From Chlorocebus sabaeus (Eukaryota; Chordata; Mammalia; Primates; Cercopithecidae), in contig NC_132925.1 in assembly GCF_047675955.1 (NCBI RefSeq), forward strand, positions 20,980,688 to 21,044,687: a DNA stretch of 64,000 nt, in the 5' to 3' direction. Position 1 is the stretch's first letter, and every line of letters starts with the position of its first letter. The notes under the pieces were generated by a model, which saw only the letters and a list, made by a program, of their open reading frames with translations, did not search any database and was not told the DNA's origin. The position numbers and the translations under genes are program-made. Positions 44,568 to 57,179 of this stretch are shown piece by piece.

Positions 44568-44874
44568 TTTTTTATTTTATTTTATTTTATTTTTGAGACA
44601 GAGTTTTGCTCTTGTCCCCCAGGCTGAGGTGCAATGGCATGACCTCGGCTCACTACAACCTTTGCCTCCAGGGTTAAAGCGATTCTCCTGCCTCAGCCTC
44701 CCAAGTTGTTGGGATTACGGGCACACACCACCATACCCAACTAATTTTTGTAATTTTAGAAGAGAGGGGTTTCACCACGTTGGCCAGGGTGTTCTCAAAC
44801 TCCTGACCTCAAATTATCCACCCGCCTCGACCTTCCAAAATGCAAGGATTACAGGCATGAGCCACCACGCCCGG
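44568..44874 (-). mobile_element. AluS-type element with (TTTTA)n tail
   Basis: A reverse-orientation full Alu whose tail is (TTTTA)n. The duplication TCCCTCTGAACTTTA (44553-44567) against TCCCTCTGCACTTTA (44875-44889) has one mismatch. The 133-codon ORF over it is Alu-derived. Confidence 0.95.
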
Positions 44875-44889
44875 TCCCTCTGCACTTTA

Positions 44890-45445
44890 AAATCCTCTTA
44901 CACTTCAACATCTTCACCTTCCCATGACTTCGTAGCTAACCTTTATAATTTTAAAACTATTGCTCTCTTCAACAAAAGAAGGCAAAGGCAATGACTAATT
45001 AGTTAGAGAAACTTCAAATTTGTATTTTTGAAGGCAGGAGTAGAGAACTTGCAAGATTAGACAAGGCACATGGCACACATTCATGCTGGCATAACAAGAG
45101 CGCTTGAATTGTTTTTCCAAGTCAATGTGTTTGCCAGGTAAAAGAAAAAAGAGAAAAAAGCTGCCAGGGAGGCAGGAATATTTCAGCCTGAACTCCTAGC
45201 TGTTTCATACATAAGCACAAAAACATCTTCCCACTGAGTACATAAACTCTACCAAAGCACTCTCTCTGAAGAGAAAAACATCCTTCAACCTTGATGCTGT
45301 TTCTCTAATGACTTAGGAATGTGATCTCTAATCACCACTGAAAGCCTCACAGCAAATGCCCTGGGCTGGGTTTACATCCTACAGTGTTTTGTTCGATTTC
45401 TTAATTTTTGCAAAATTCTTTGACCTTTTACTATGTTTATTCTAC
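44890..45445. other. No recognised feature
   Basis: No recognised repeat or gene. Confidence 0.45.
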
Positions 45446-45555
45446 TTAAACTAGATGGTTTGAACTAGCTCCTTAAGGGCCAGGATTGTCCCTTTGTATC
45501 TTTATCACATAGCAACTGGTACCAATTAGCACTCAATAATAGCTCAACAACAGTT
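45446..45555 (+). mobile_element. L2 3'-terminal fragment
   Basis: 'CTCCTTAAGGGCCAGGATTG', 'CTTTGTATCTTTATCACATAG' and 'GCACTCAATAATAG' match the L2 3' end. Confidence 0.65.
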
Positions 45556-46735
45556 GTTTAAAATCATCCTCATCTTCTTCACCCTAAAGCAAGATCTCAC
45601 ATGAATACACACCTAAATAAACAGTCCTTGGGTAAAGGGCATGTCCTCAAACTCTATTTGTTGGAAGACTCTGTCCTGTTAAGATACCCAGTTATAGGAA
45701 AACATGGAGGGGCAACCAGAAGTGGTAGACAAGGTGTTTTATTCATTTTGGGAGTATAAGGAGAAAGCTCCCTTGCTTTCTCCATTCTCCAACAATCTCC
45801 ATTGCCATAAGTGGCTTCAAATGGCACCAGAAACAGCCAACACCACGAAGGTAGGAGACCAAATCCCAGAAGGAGAATAGGCTGAGTGACTGTGGCTGTC
45901 ATATTGATTTGTGGCTAAATGAGCTTCCTTTGGAGGAAACCCAGAAATATTAGGGGAGAAGATCCCTTTGAAAGGTATGGAGAGTCCTACCCAGGCGACT
46001 GGAGGCAAAAACAGGAACTCTGACTTGCTACTGTCACTGTGACCCTGTTGGTACCCTCAGGCAGGTGAAATATGGTCATGTTGAGTTGTAACCAAAAGAA
46101 TGCCAGAGAGGTACCAACGTGCTATCTCCTGATGCTCGTAAGCCCAAAGTCTGCCTTTTCTACCCCTTCCAGCTTCCCCAAATCCCTGCTCCAACTGCAC
46201 AAACCATACATGGGGAAGCATGAGGTTTGCAGAGCCAAGACTCAAACCTTAGTTTGTGTGACTGGCCACATAACTTTGGCCAGTTATGTCTCTAACTTAG
46301 CCAACTCATTGTAACATGCCATTCCCAACAAACTATATAATACAAAAGCCCTCTGAATTCATTTATCATCTGCTGTCTCCATCATTGAGTTAAATACATT
46401 TTTTACAAGAGCTCACTAAGTATTTGTATGTGTCATGTTAAAATTGGTGAAAATTATACTTTGACACTCTAACATACTGCAAAAGTTTGAAATAGGAAGT
46501 TATTTTATGAAGTAGGGGGCAAGACCAAGGTAAGGTAAGATTTCACGGATGAAAAGTCACTAATTGGGACCTGGAAGGTTGGAAAAGATTTCACCAGTAG
46601 CTGTGGGAAGAAAAGTCACTGCTGGCACAACTTCAAACACATGTTTACATGGAAAGCTGACAAAGAGATTCTAGCCTGGATAAGTTAAAAACACTTTAGA
46701 TCCATTTCATGTAACTTTCTAAATAAAATGTCATT
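45556..46735. other. No recognised feature
   Basis: Single-copy-looking DNA with several overlapping short ORFs (45654-46314). No domains, no splice evidence. Confidence 0.4.
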
Positions 46736-47525
46736 GAATGGGATTCACCTCTACATGAAAATAATAGATTATGATTAAATAGAACTTATTCCAGGAGGTG
46801 AGGAAGGTTCAACATCTGAAAATCTATCAACATAATAAACTATATCAAGAAATTACAGGAGAAATATCACATGATATCAATAAATGCAGAAAAAAGACTC
46901 AAAATTAAACCACCATTTTTAATGAGACATTGAATAGATGAAAACTACTTAAATATAATAAAAATTATTTCTCAAGCATCAACAGCAGATACCATTATAA
47001 ATAATTTTCAAACAAAGCCATTGACATTAATTTCAAGAACTAGATAGATTACTGCTACCATCATTATTGACTATTGATAGCAAATGCCACACAAGTTTTA
47101 GAAAACTTAAGTATCATGTAAAAGTCATTGGAGAAAAACAAGGTTAATCATTTTACCAACATGAACATATTTAAAAAAACAAGAGAGAATGAATATGAAT
47201 TTGTGAAGTGAATAGGTACAGGATCATTTTTTAATCAATACATTTTCCTTGTTTAGCAATAATTGAGAAATGGAAACAGGAATTTCTGTTTTTAATGACA
47301 ACAATAAGAAGAAAAGTGCCTAGAAGTTCATTTAATGAGAATTCTATATGAAGAAAGATCTATATGAAGAAAAGTTGAAATCCTGTTGAAATATAAAAAA
47401 TAGTATAGGAAGAAATTGAAAGATACATACTATATTCTTGGTTAGGAATATTATAAAAGTACAGATTCTTCCAAAATTAATACATAAATCTAATGTAATT
47501 TCAATTTAAAAAACCTAACAGAGAT
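46736..47525 (+). mobile_element. Ancient L1 ORF2 fragment
   Basis: Starts in RT-domain-like text ('AACTTATTCCAGGAGGTGAGG', 'GTTCAACATCTGAAAATC', 'ATATCAATAAATGCAGAAAA') and runs into later ORF2 ('CAAAATTAATACATAAATC', 'CTAATGTAATTTCAAT'). Very diverged L1M-class. Confidence 0.65.
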
Positions 47526-48479
47526 GGTTATATTGTATTAAAGTTTTTATAGAATCTTAATTCCCTTGAGTCCTATCTTGTGTTTTAATATTTTCACAGC
47601 CTTTGTTATCTTCTATAGGTATGTAGGGGTGCGTGTGCGTGTGTATGTGTGCATGCGCACGAGCATGCGTATGTGTCTCACATTTCCACCAAGGGAAGGG
47701 TATGCTGTGATTTCAAGTTTTCAGTCATCTTCCTACCTCCCCTGTGTGGTAGAAGACCCTAGTGCAACAGAAAACTCTCTTCTGCACTAAAGGAGGCTGA
47801 GGAGGGATGTTTGTTCTGGTTTGATGATGGAGGGAGGTGGGAGACAGAGAGGCAGGGATGAAGAGGGAAAATAATAGTTTCAACTCTATGCTGGAGTTCA
47901 CTTATTTTTACTGAAATATCTGAAGGCAATTTTACTCCTTAACATGACGACTCCCTGTCATCTACACGAGAAATGTGCATTTGCATTAATATAACTTAAA
48001 CCTCATTTCTTACAAACAAGTAAACTTAGCCTAAAATAGCATGTGCCTGTCTTGAGAGCTTCCTTACATTGTACACAGTTTTCCTCCCTCAGCTGGTGAT
48101 GAAGAACACCTTGCTCAAATGTCCTCTTTCTAATTCCTACTTCTCTCCCCTTGGTCCACAACTGGTTTGCAGTGTGACAGAGGGGTGGCGGCACCTCAGT
48201 TCAGATACCCTCAATAAAATCAACTAAGGAGAAAAATGAACCTTTATAGGTGAAGTTGCCTCTAAAGATGCTTAGAAAGACTAAAGCACTGGGAAGTCTG
48301 ACACTGACTTCGTGCCCCACTCCAGGTCATTTTGCCCATAATTCTTAGAGACTCCTTTTGCCTCTCAATGACAACGTGCATTTTTCTTCCTTAGTAAAAA
48401 TCATGTTATGTAAACAGTTTTCTCTCATCAACACATTATCCAAAAAAAAGGATAGAAAATATTAATATCTCATTCAAAG
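47526..48479. other. TG/CATG microsatellite; otherwise nothing recognised
   Basis: A compound (TG)n and CATGCG tract lies at about 47626-47680. The rest is unremarkable. Confidence 0.5.
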
Positions 48480-49100
48480 ATTTCACTATATTGAAACTGC
48501 AATCTAAAGTTTTACAGAAGATAACAATTAATTTATTACAAGTCTGTCATCGCAACTTCTTAAAACCACAAATAATAAACTCTCCTAGGCACATTAAATT
48601 GTAGGGTTTGGAAGGGAGGCTTGCTGTTTTTTACATAAAAGAACTCTAAGAGCTTCAAGGATCCCTGTTGAAAATTAGTCTTTGTAAAATCAGCCATCTG
48701 TACAGACAGAAAGTACGCAGACAGCTTAATTTGCCTAATCGACAACTTTAAACCTTCATTCCCAAACCCATAACACATTCCAACTCACTAAAAGTTGTAT
48801 TGCTTGTGTTTGTTATCTGTGAATAGTGCCAGCTGATGCTACAAAAGATAGCAATCTGAGCAAAGCATCCTTTTTGGGAAAAATACAACAGCTGCTGTCC
48901 AGGCAACAGTATTATTTATTATGTTCAATTACTAAAGCAAAAGAAAATATAAAGTGTTTGAATCGGCCAGCTAATAAACACCCACTATTTACTGCTTAAT
49001 CACCACCAGGGAATATTTTACATCATAAACATCAGCTGATAAACAGAACATTTTTATTATTCTCACTAAACACAGAGGTGTTTCTCAGTCAATAGATACT
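48480..49100. other. Repeat-free block, candidate conserved noncoding element
   Basis: There is no recognised repeat. It has many short motifs of the kind bound by developmental factors: CAGCTG-containing E-boxes near 48830, 48890 and 49030, several AATTA/TAATAAA homeodomain-type cores, and TGATAA or GATAGC. Such motifs are common by chance in AT-rich DNA. Confidence 0.25.
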
Positions 49101-49945
49101 CAATTCATACTTTAAATCCCTCTCCTCCTTCAACAAGAATCGTTCATGAGCACCTCCTATGCGCCAGGCACGAATCCTTTCTGAGATATCCATATGGTCA
49201 ACATTTAGTGAGTTCTCAATTTTCATATTCCAAAACATATGATCGTTTTACATGAAATCTAATTTCTTATAATGCTAATCAGTAGATATATTCTTTAAAT
49301 TAATGGTCACATTTTAAATCTAACCCCATTAAGTGAATTCATTTAAAGCAAATATGAATTAGCTCCTACACCATGGACAACACAGATTTCCCTCTGGAAT
49401 AACTGTCTACTGAAGTCCTTCATTAAAACCCACCTCAAATAAAGCTCAAGGCAAGAAGAAACCCCTCAAATCGTTTTGTTATTCCAAAACCCACTTAGAA
49501 GCCCCAGCAAGCGAAACAGAATTTGAATAGTTAATTATATTCTATGAAACATGCCAATAGCTTTATCAAAATATATGTCTTTGCCGGGATAGGAAGGCAG
49601 GTCACTTACCTGTTTCCTGATTTTGACTTGCTCTGACAGCAAGGTTATTGGAAAGGTCAGGGCACAGCAATGACTCTGCGCTGGGAGCACGTGGGTTTGG
49701 AACGGTTTCCTGCCTCTACATGAAGCATCACAGAAAGCCACTAAAATTGTTTGACTTCGGGAAATGGCTGGGGTAAGATGAGCCCAGCTGGCAAAACAGT
49801 AAAACTCACTTTACCCCACAACAGCACAGTCAACCCAGCCTCCACTTCTGAGCTGTTTCACTAATTTCCTTAAAATCTTCTAAACCTTATTTCATCTGTT
49901 TGAAGAAAAACCTGATTTAAGCAAAGTTCGAAATCCTTTGGAGGC
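49101..49945. other. No recognised feature
   Basis: Nothing recognised, apart from a weak L2/MIR-like trace near 49140-49190 ('CACCTCCTATGCGCCAGGCA'). Confidence 0.4.
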
Positions 49946-49946
49946 A

Positions 49947-50101
49947 CAGGTGTTCAAACTAGAAGACATAAGAATCACCTGGAGTGTCTCAGCCCCGTCC
50001 TTCTGAATCAATATCTTTGTGGGGTTGGGGGTGGGGAGTGCACTTGTTTATATACTTGCCTAGGTATTTCTGAAAGAGTTAATACTGTTGTAAAAACACT
50101 G
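49947..50101 (+). mobile_element. MER5-like hAT fragment
   Basis: 'CAGGTGTTCAAACTAG', 'AAGAATCACCTGGAGTG' and 'TAAAAACACTG' are MER5-type landmarks at the two ends. The middle is diverged and no 8-bp duplication is recoverable. Confidence 0.6.
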
Positions 50102-50815
50102 ATCTAGAATGCAAATGTGTACTCCTTAATGCACAGGTATAAGAAATGACTGCCTCATTCTTTTCATTAAAAGAAATCAGATAGGCATTTAAAGTCTCTT
50201 GGAAGAAAAAGCTACCCAAAGAGAAAGAGTTGAGGTCTGTCTCTGGCTGACAGCTAGATCACTTTTCACTTTAGCCCAGACCAACTAATACCAGCATTTC
50301 TTCAAATATGATGCCATCAACTCTACTCAGTTAAATCCTAGAAAGAAGAAGAGTGAGAGAAAATGTCACAACCCGAAAACTGATTTCCACCATTTTGAGC
50401 TCTTGGTGCAGGAAGAGCTTGGACAAAGAGTATGATTCGGAAGAGAAGAGTAAAGGAGTCAGTGTTCCTTATAGGCAGAGAACTGAAGTCCTTAAAATGA
50501 GACTCAAACCTCCACAATGGGTGGGACAAAAGCAGGATGTGTCAGAGGCCAGCTGTGTCCTTCATATCTCAGACCTCAGCTTGGTGCTCCCCTTTGATTG
50601 GGAGAAAGGCCCATACACCAGGAGGTCACATCAACACACTCCTTTCATAAGCCAAGGGGATATGAACTCATCCTGCAGCGTACCTTCACTTTCCCACCTC
50701 AGTCTTCCCCTTAGTTTTTGGAAAGGTGTGGTGTAAGCCAATGTCATTTTGCTGGAGCATGATTAACTGGAAATATATTGAAGTAAACATTAGCATTAAC
50801 TTCACTTTTAAGAAT
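50102..50815. other. No recognised repeat; one 127-codon ORF
   Basis: The + strand ORF 50353-50736 is not in a repeat I recognise. It has no signal peptide, transmembrane segment or domain and its composition is unremarkable. A chance ORF is the default reading. Confidence 0.35.
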
Positions 50816-51304
50816 TGTGGTGGTTAATTTTACGTGTCAACTTTAGTGGGACCTGGAGTCCAAGACTAAACCTTGTTTCTGGGTATGTCTGTGAGGGTGT
50901 TTCCAGGTGAGATTAGTGTTTTAGTGAACTCAGTAAAGGAGACTGCCCTCCCCAGTGTAAGTGGGCATCATCCAATCCATTGAGAGCCTAGGTAGAACAA
51001 AGAGGCAAAGGAAGGGGGAATTTGCTCTTCTTGCCTGAATGCTTGAGCTGGGACATCAGTCCTCTGCTCTTGACTGAGATGTGCACTATTAGCACTCTGG
51101 TTCTCATAACTATTCCACTAGCTTTCCTGGGTCTCCGGCGTATAGACAGAAAACTGTAGGACTTCCCAGTCTCTATATTTGCTAAGCCAATTCCTTATAA
51201 CTTTTTAAATATACATACATACATATACATCTATATGTATATACATATATAGGTATACATACATACACTGTTGGTTCTATTTCCCTGGAGAACCCTAATA
51301 TGCA
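50816..51304 (+). mobile_element. ERVL-type LTR (MLT2-like)
   Basis: Starts TGTGGTGGTTAATTTTACGTG and ends 'CTGGAGAACCCTAATATGCA'. In between are 'GTGGGCATCATCCAATCCATTG', 'GCTTGAGCTGGGACATCAGT' and 'CTTTCCTGGGTCTCC'. A (TACA)n/(TATA)n microsatellite has expanded at 51210-51267. The family name is tentative. Confidence 0.6.
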
Positions 51305-52557
51305 AATCTAATCTGAACTCCAGACTAAATGTCTAACAAGCATCTTAGAGAAGATAAGATCAATAGATCAATATTTGGTCCTTTCAATGGTTTGTCCAGG
51401 AATTCCCTCGGAGACATATCATTACTGAACCTGTTTTGCCCCCTCATCACACGTTGGTAGAGCTGACATAAGTCTCTGACCAAGTCTTAAACCAAGCTTG
51501 TGGCAGGCAAGTACAAAATAAATCTGAGACTTCTGAGATCTAGCTAAGGCTTCCTATGAAGAGATCAGAAACTCAAAATATTGACTACAGCTGGGACTAA
51601 ACTAAAGTCAAAATACCCATGAAAAGGCTAAGCCTTGGCTTGAGCTTATCTGACCACAAATGGACAAGTCTGTCACCTCAACTTGCCGGCCTCCTGGTCA
51701 ATGAGAGTCAAGCCAGCAGAGTGGGAGACATCCAGGAAGGACAGCAGGAGGTATGGTAAGTGGAAGAGTCAGAAAACATCCTTGGATACAAGTGATCCAC
51801 AGGAGTCAATGTAAGCAAATAGCACCTAGGCAAAACTGCCCCGTAATTGCCAGAAATTATGGCGATACTTTTGGATACCCACATTTGAAGAACAAAGGGT
51901 GCAAGTGGAAAATCCCTACTGAAAGCTAACTTATGTATTTATCTAACTTATTTATATATGCTTATGTATGTATCTTATAAGCGAGGCCTACCATTCACAC
52001 AAGATCAACAAATGAGTCTATATATGGCAAGCGGTCTTGTCAGTTTCAGAGTGTAATTAGTATGAACACTAATTAATTTGGTTTTACCATATTTATACTG
52101 ATTAGTATAAATCAGTAATGAGTGCCTGTCCCATATTTCAGATATTCCCAGGAGTGATAAAAGAAAAATTAACATGCCATAAAACTACCAAGATAATGGT
52201 ACAAGATCGATGTCGTGTCCAAGGGAGAGATTACAGTTATGGGTTCTTAGTTTCTGTTTTTGGTTGGACCAGTAAAGCCCCTTCTTCATCCCTCTTTTCC
52301 ACATATCACTAGAGATAGAAGCTAAAAACCATGGCTTCAGGCTGCTAAAATCCTAAAACAAAATAAAACCAAACAACCAAAACAAAATAAGTTGTGTTGG
52401 ACAAGCTTGGTGTAGATGTCGAAAATGGCCCCAAATTCCCTGCAAGGAAAGGGACTCTGCCATATGACTATGGCAAAATTAGTTAGACATATGGTAAGCA
52501 GTGTTAGCCCTACTGTAAACCTTGAATATAAATTCTACATTATGCTATGATTGTATG
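51305..52557. other. No recognised feature
   Basis: No recognised repeat or gene. Confidence 0.45.
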
Positions 52558-52562
52558 GATAG

Positions 52563-52916
52563 TGATATAGTTTGACTGTGTCTGCATAAAATCTCAACTT
52601 GAATTGTATCTCCCAGAATTTCCACATGTTGTGGAAGGGATCTAAGGGGAGATAATTGAATTATGGGGGCCGATCTTTCCCGTGCTATTCTTGTGATAGT
52701 GAATAAGTCTCACGAGATCTGATGGGTTTATCAGGGGTTTCTGCTTTTGCTTCTTCCTCATTTTTCTCTTGCCACCACCATGTAAGAAGTGTCTTTTGCC
52801 TCCTGCCATGATTCTGAGGCCTCCCCAGACATGTGGAGCTGTAAGTCCAATGAAACCTCTTTTTGTTCCCAGTTTCAGGTATGTCTTTATCAGCACCATG
52901 AAAATGGACTAATACA
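52563..52916 (+). mobile_element. THE1-class MaLR solo LTR
   Basis: A 354-bp LTR from TGATATAG to CTAATACA, closely similar to the LTR at 3517-3871 (shared 'GATAGTGAATAAGTCTCACG' and 'GATGGGTTTATCAGGGG'). GATAG (52558-52562) and GCTAG (52917-52921) are a 5-bp duplication with one mismatch. Confidence 0.9.
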
Positions 52917-52921
52917 GCTAG

Positions 52922-53695
52922 TTTTAACAGCACTACTTCTTCTCCATAGCCACCACCAACAAACACACAATAACAACAACCACAAAAATCCAGAGGATTC
53001 TCTTTCTCTCTTTGCGAGCTCTACTCTGCCTCACTTCCATCTTTAAAAAGAAGCAGAGGATCTGACTCCAGGCCAGTGTGATCCAGGGAGTCAGGGTGAC
53101 AGGTTAATACATTCAAACTCTCTGCCCCTCTCCTTAGAGAATCTTACCTCGTTCCACGTCCCCATTGGGAGTTGATTTGCCTACATATCGGGGATTAGAC
53201 TGTATTGGGAACATCATAGTTGAAAGTGAAACTGAGCCCTGGCTCCCTGTGAAAGCATTCAAGAAACCAGTTTCTTGAAACTAGTACGATTCTAGCCCCA
53301 GCATATTTTCAGTTCCTGGTATTTCCATTAGGTAGAAAAAAAAATAGAATCTTGGAGCCAGGTCTCTCTTTTTTCCCCTCTTTTAACAACTAAACTGCTT
53401 TATACTAGCTTTTCCAATTGTACATTTTATGAAGCAACAGGAACAAACTGCTAAACTGGTGGAAGATCACAAAAAAATCCCAGGGAACAAACAGCCTGAG
53501 TTGTTCAGGTAGAGGATGCAGGTCCCAGATCCTAATGCACCTTCTCAATCTCCTTGGAATCTTTGAAATGCTATTTAAATGTACTATGCTGCTTTCTAAG
53601 TGTTAACCATGACACATATAGACTCAAATTGCAGGCTGAGAAATGAGAGATTTGGAGATTTAAAATTAATAAAATCATCTCATATGTATTCTTTT
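52922..53695. other. No recognised feature
   Basis: A short AAC-rich stretch is seen near 52960-52990. Nothing else. Confidence 0.45.
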
Positions 53696-53790
53696 TAAAT
53701 AATTCAGCAAATATTTACTGAGTTCCTGCTGTATGATAGGCATTGTACTAAGAGTTGAGAGTACAACTCAACAAGGAACCCGTCTGACAG
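53696..53790 (+). mobile_element. L2/MIR-class ancient repeat fragment
   Basis: 'AATTCAGCAAATATTTACTG' with 'GTATGATAGGCATTGTACTA' is typical of a mammal-wide ancient repeat. The family is uncertain. Confidence 0.45.
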
Positions 53791-54584
53791 ACGGTGAGTT
53801 GCCCGATTAGTAAAGATTTTTTCCAGACAGCTTTATAAACAGAGTGTGCTCTTCACTCTTACTGTGGGCTTGAGCTGGGTAAGCTCATTAATCCAGTTCC
53901 CTGCTAGCGTTATGATTCTGAAGTGCCCACCCACCCACGTAACCACATCCATCCACTCAAGACGCCTCTGAGGCTATGGATCAGTCCCACTGACCAAATT
54001 TCCTTTCTGTTTCCACAGGTGACATCTTCAGTTTCAAATCAAACAAGGTCATCTGGTAGCACATTTCCTAGGGGGGATTAATTTGTCAGACTGCAATTTT
54101 CTTAAGGACTTGCCTCACTGTAGATAGTATCTGGGAAGCATGTCACTGTCTTCAGACGAAGAGTGCAATATAAACATCAAACTTCTGGTGTGGTTGTTTC
54201 TTCATTGTCTATATTCTCACTCTTTGAGTTCCCTTTATTAGAGTATTTTTGCTTGCAGGATCCTGCATTCTTCCTGTTGATATTTAATCTGTGTGCAGAG
54301 CTGGGCAGGGAGAGAAGGGCAGAAGTAGTGACACATTTTGCCATGAGACAGGAGCCCACATGCTCTGAGCTTCAGGATTTCTTCCAGTTCTATGATTTGA
54401 ACAAGAGCAGACTGAATACAGGAAATTACATATAGCTAAAGCATTCTTTCATCACATCTGTTGTGCCCTTGGTGGGGGCCGATAGGATACCAATGGGGTT
54501 CTTGAGTCCAAGCCAATGGTACACAAAGTGGCAATGCTTAAGGTGAGCTTAAATTCTACCCAGAGAAATGGATCAAAGCCAGGA
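53791..54584. other. No recognised feature
   Basis: ORF 54163-54435 lacks a recognisable domain. No repeat found. Confidence 0.4.
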
Positions 54585-54865
54585 AAGTGTCACAAAAAGA
54601 CAAATACAGTATGATTCCACTCATATGTGGTACTTAGAGTAGCAAATTCATAGAGACAGAAAGTAGAATGCTTGTTGTCAGGGCCTGTGGGGAGACAGCA
54701 ATATTTAATGGGTACACAGTTTCCGTTTTGTAAAATGCAAAGAGTGCTGGAAATTGGTCTCACGACAATGAGAATGTACTTAACACTGTTGAGCTGTACA
54801 CTTAAAAATGATTCACATGGAAAATTTTATGTATATTTTACTACAATTTTAAGAAACAGAAAGGC
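54585..54865 (+). mobile_element. L1M 3' end fragment
   Basis: 'AAAAAGACAAATACAGTATG', 'TCATAGAGACAGAAAGTAGAA' and 'GAGCTGTACACTTAAAAATG' follow the L1M 3' UTR order. Confidence 0.75.
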
Positions 54866-54889
54866 CAAGTATGCTGGTAGATTAAAACT

Positions 54890-55320
54890 GCTTTAGTGAC
54901 ATATGTTTACTGCAGCACTATCTATAACAGCAAAGACAAGGAATTGACCCAGGTGTCCATCAACAATGGATCAGATAAAGAATATTTGGTACAGATACAC
55001 CATGGAATACTATGCAGCCCTAAAGAAGTATGTCCTATTGGGTACACCTGGACACAAAGATGGGAACAATAAACACTGTGAATTTTATTTATTTTAAGTT
55101 CTGGAATACATGTGCAGGACATGCAGATTTGTTGCATAAGTGGGAATTTTAAAAGCAGAGAGGGAAAGAGGGGGGCAAGGGTTGAAAAACTACCTGCCAG
55201 GTACTATGTTCACTACATGGGTGGCAGGATCATTAGAAGCCCAAACCTCAGCATCACACAATATACCCATGTAACAAATCTGCACATGTGCCCCCTGAAT
55301 CTAAAATTTAAAAAAATTAA
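54890..55320 (+). mobile_element. L1P 3' end, interrupted
   Basis: ORF2 end ('ATACACCATGGAATACTATG') followed by a primate L1 3' UTR ('TGAAAAACTACCTGCCAGG', 'ACCCATGTAACAAATCTGC') and an A-rich end. There is an internal deletion after the ORF2 part, and a tiny reverse-oriented L1 tail lies at 55082-55138. Confidence 0.8.
55082..55138 (-). mobile_element. Minimal L1 3'-tail insertion (about 55 bp)
   Basis: 'TTTTATTTATTTTAAGTTCT' followed by 'ACATGTGCAGGACATGCAG' is the reverse complement of the last bases of an L1 3' UTR. It sits inside a plus-strand L1P. GTGAATTTTA before it and GTGGGAATTTTA after it are a plausible diverged duplication. Confidence 0.65.
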
Positions 55321-55929
55321 TGCTTTAATGAGGAAAAAAAATGGAAAGCAAAGCCCCAAAACAGTCAGGAGCAGGGTACTCATGGGATGGGCACAAGGGC
55401 TGCAGAGAAGAGAGAGTGCCCAGGACTGTTTTTCAAAGTCAATGTTTTATGTTCAAAATTTGCTGTTACTGGGAGCTGGCCATGCAATGCTATCTGGTTG
55501 TCCTGGCTTAGAGTCACCAGTCACAGTGGGCATATTAGACATTATTGAAGGCCTCCAGTCTGCATTCGAGAGAAGAGGCATGTACCTCAGAGACACGTGG
55601 CTTCACATTTTAGGTCCCACTTCAGAACAGAGCGAAACTTTTCAAATTATGTTTAACATGTTATTCCTTTGGACCTCACCAAATTGATGAGGAGCTTCAG
55701 AAAGTAAAGCATTTCTTCCTTGGTTAATGGCCTCCCAGAAGCAGAAAGAGAAGGAAACGATTAAAATGACATGGCAAAAAAGAGTCAAAGAAAAATATGC
55801 AGTGTTACATTGTTCCATAAAAGTTTTACTATTTATTTAGAAATTCTTCGTGATGTTTGCAATTTTGCTTCTCAAAAATAATCTGGTCACTCCAAATTTA
55901 GACCAAAAAAGATTTTCAGGCTGGAAACC
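55321..55929. other. No recognised feature
   Basis: The 191-codon ORF that starts at 55112 begins inside L1 sequence and runs on into unrecognised DNA. No domain is visible. Confidence 0.4.
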
Positions 55930-56950
55930 ACTGTACCACCCTCTTCAGAGTGCCATAAATGTGCCTCCTGGACTTCAAGCTCAACCTTTGCAAAACTGAA
56001 GATAGACTAAACATACTTTTCCTCCTGAGTTCTCTTTCCCAGTAATGGCACCAGCATCCTCGCAGCCACCCTTGAACTTGAACTATCGGAGTCAAAGAAC
56101 TTCTCCTCAACCCACACCAATTTGGTTGCCTAAGTCCTTCAACTGTGCATTAAGGGTACTTGCCACATTCACCTCCTCTCCACTGCCTCTACCTCTGATC
56201 GAATCCAACTCTTAACATCAATCTTTTGCTTGGCATGCTGCTAGAACTTCCTAGAGGGTCCCAGCTTTCACTCTCCTGGTTTCCACTCCAACTTTTTAAT
56301 AGCCATGGAGGTTGCATGCTTATACTCCCTCCTTAAATGCCTTCAGTGGCTTTGTTTGGACGATCAAAGTCCAAAGTCCTTAGTCTCAGTTTTATGTTCC
56401 TACACAACCTTTTCCAAAACTTCTCTCTTAGTCCCATCTTCTGCTACATCCCTTTAGGTACCTATGCTTTGCCATATCCAACTACTCTCCGTTCCGCATA
56501 CGTGCTAAGAAATTTTACACATCTGTGCTTTGATTATGCTCTTGCCTCAACCAGGATGTTTTTATCTTCCCTGTCTTTGTCACTCATTGAAATTCTACCC
56601 ATGTTTTATAGTGTATCACAGACACTATCTCCTCCATGAAACTTCTAAGATTTCTCATTGGAATGAATCATTTCTTGTTCACACTGAACTGTTATTAAAT
56701 GCTTAATATGATATTTTGGGTACCAAGTCACAGGTCCTGTTTCAGAAAGCTTACAGTGAGCCATAAAGAAAACATACTGTAGTCTTTCCGCTATTCTTGC
56801 CTATATTTGCTGTTTACATTTTTATCTCCCCAACAAGATGTTAAATTTCTTTGTTTTAGAAGACATGTCTCATTAACTTCCTTTAAACCGCTATTGATGA
56901 AGTAACAGTGTTTTGAATTTAATAGGTACTCAATAAAAATAAATGAATGG
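55930..56950 (+). mobile_element. L2 LINE 3' region, long copy
   Basis: About 1 kb of L2: 'CACTGCCTCTACCTCTGATC', 'AAATGCCTTCAGTGGCTTTG', 'CAAAGTCCAAAGTCCTTAG', 'TTTTATCTCCCCAACAAGATG' and a terminal 'CTCAATAAAAATAAATGAATG'. Non-coding relic. Confidence 0.75.
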
Positions 56951-57179
56951 AATAATTCGTCTTTACATGCCAATTTACTATGTCATTACATTCTAGCCTT
57001 TTAAAGCAACGAAAGATATGATTTCACCTTTGTGTTTCGTTCTCACCAAGGAATTCGAAGTTACTCATTCTGACATTTTTTAAGGCCAGTGGCTAGACAA
57101 CTTAATATATAATAAGTAGTAGCTTTGCTCTTTCCCAGCAACATCTAGTCAGAAGCGAGGGGAAAAAGTCTAATTCACA

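Noticed and set aside
55112..55687. 191-codon ORF
   Set aside because: Its first third is L1 3' UTR sequence and the remainder has no recognisable domain or splice support. Treated as chance.
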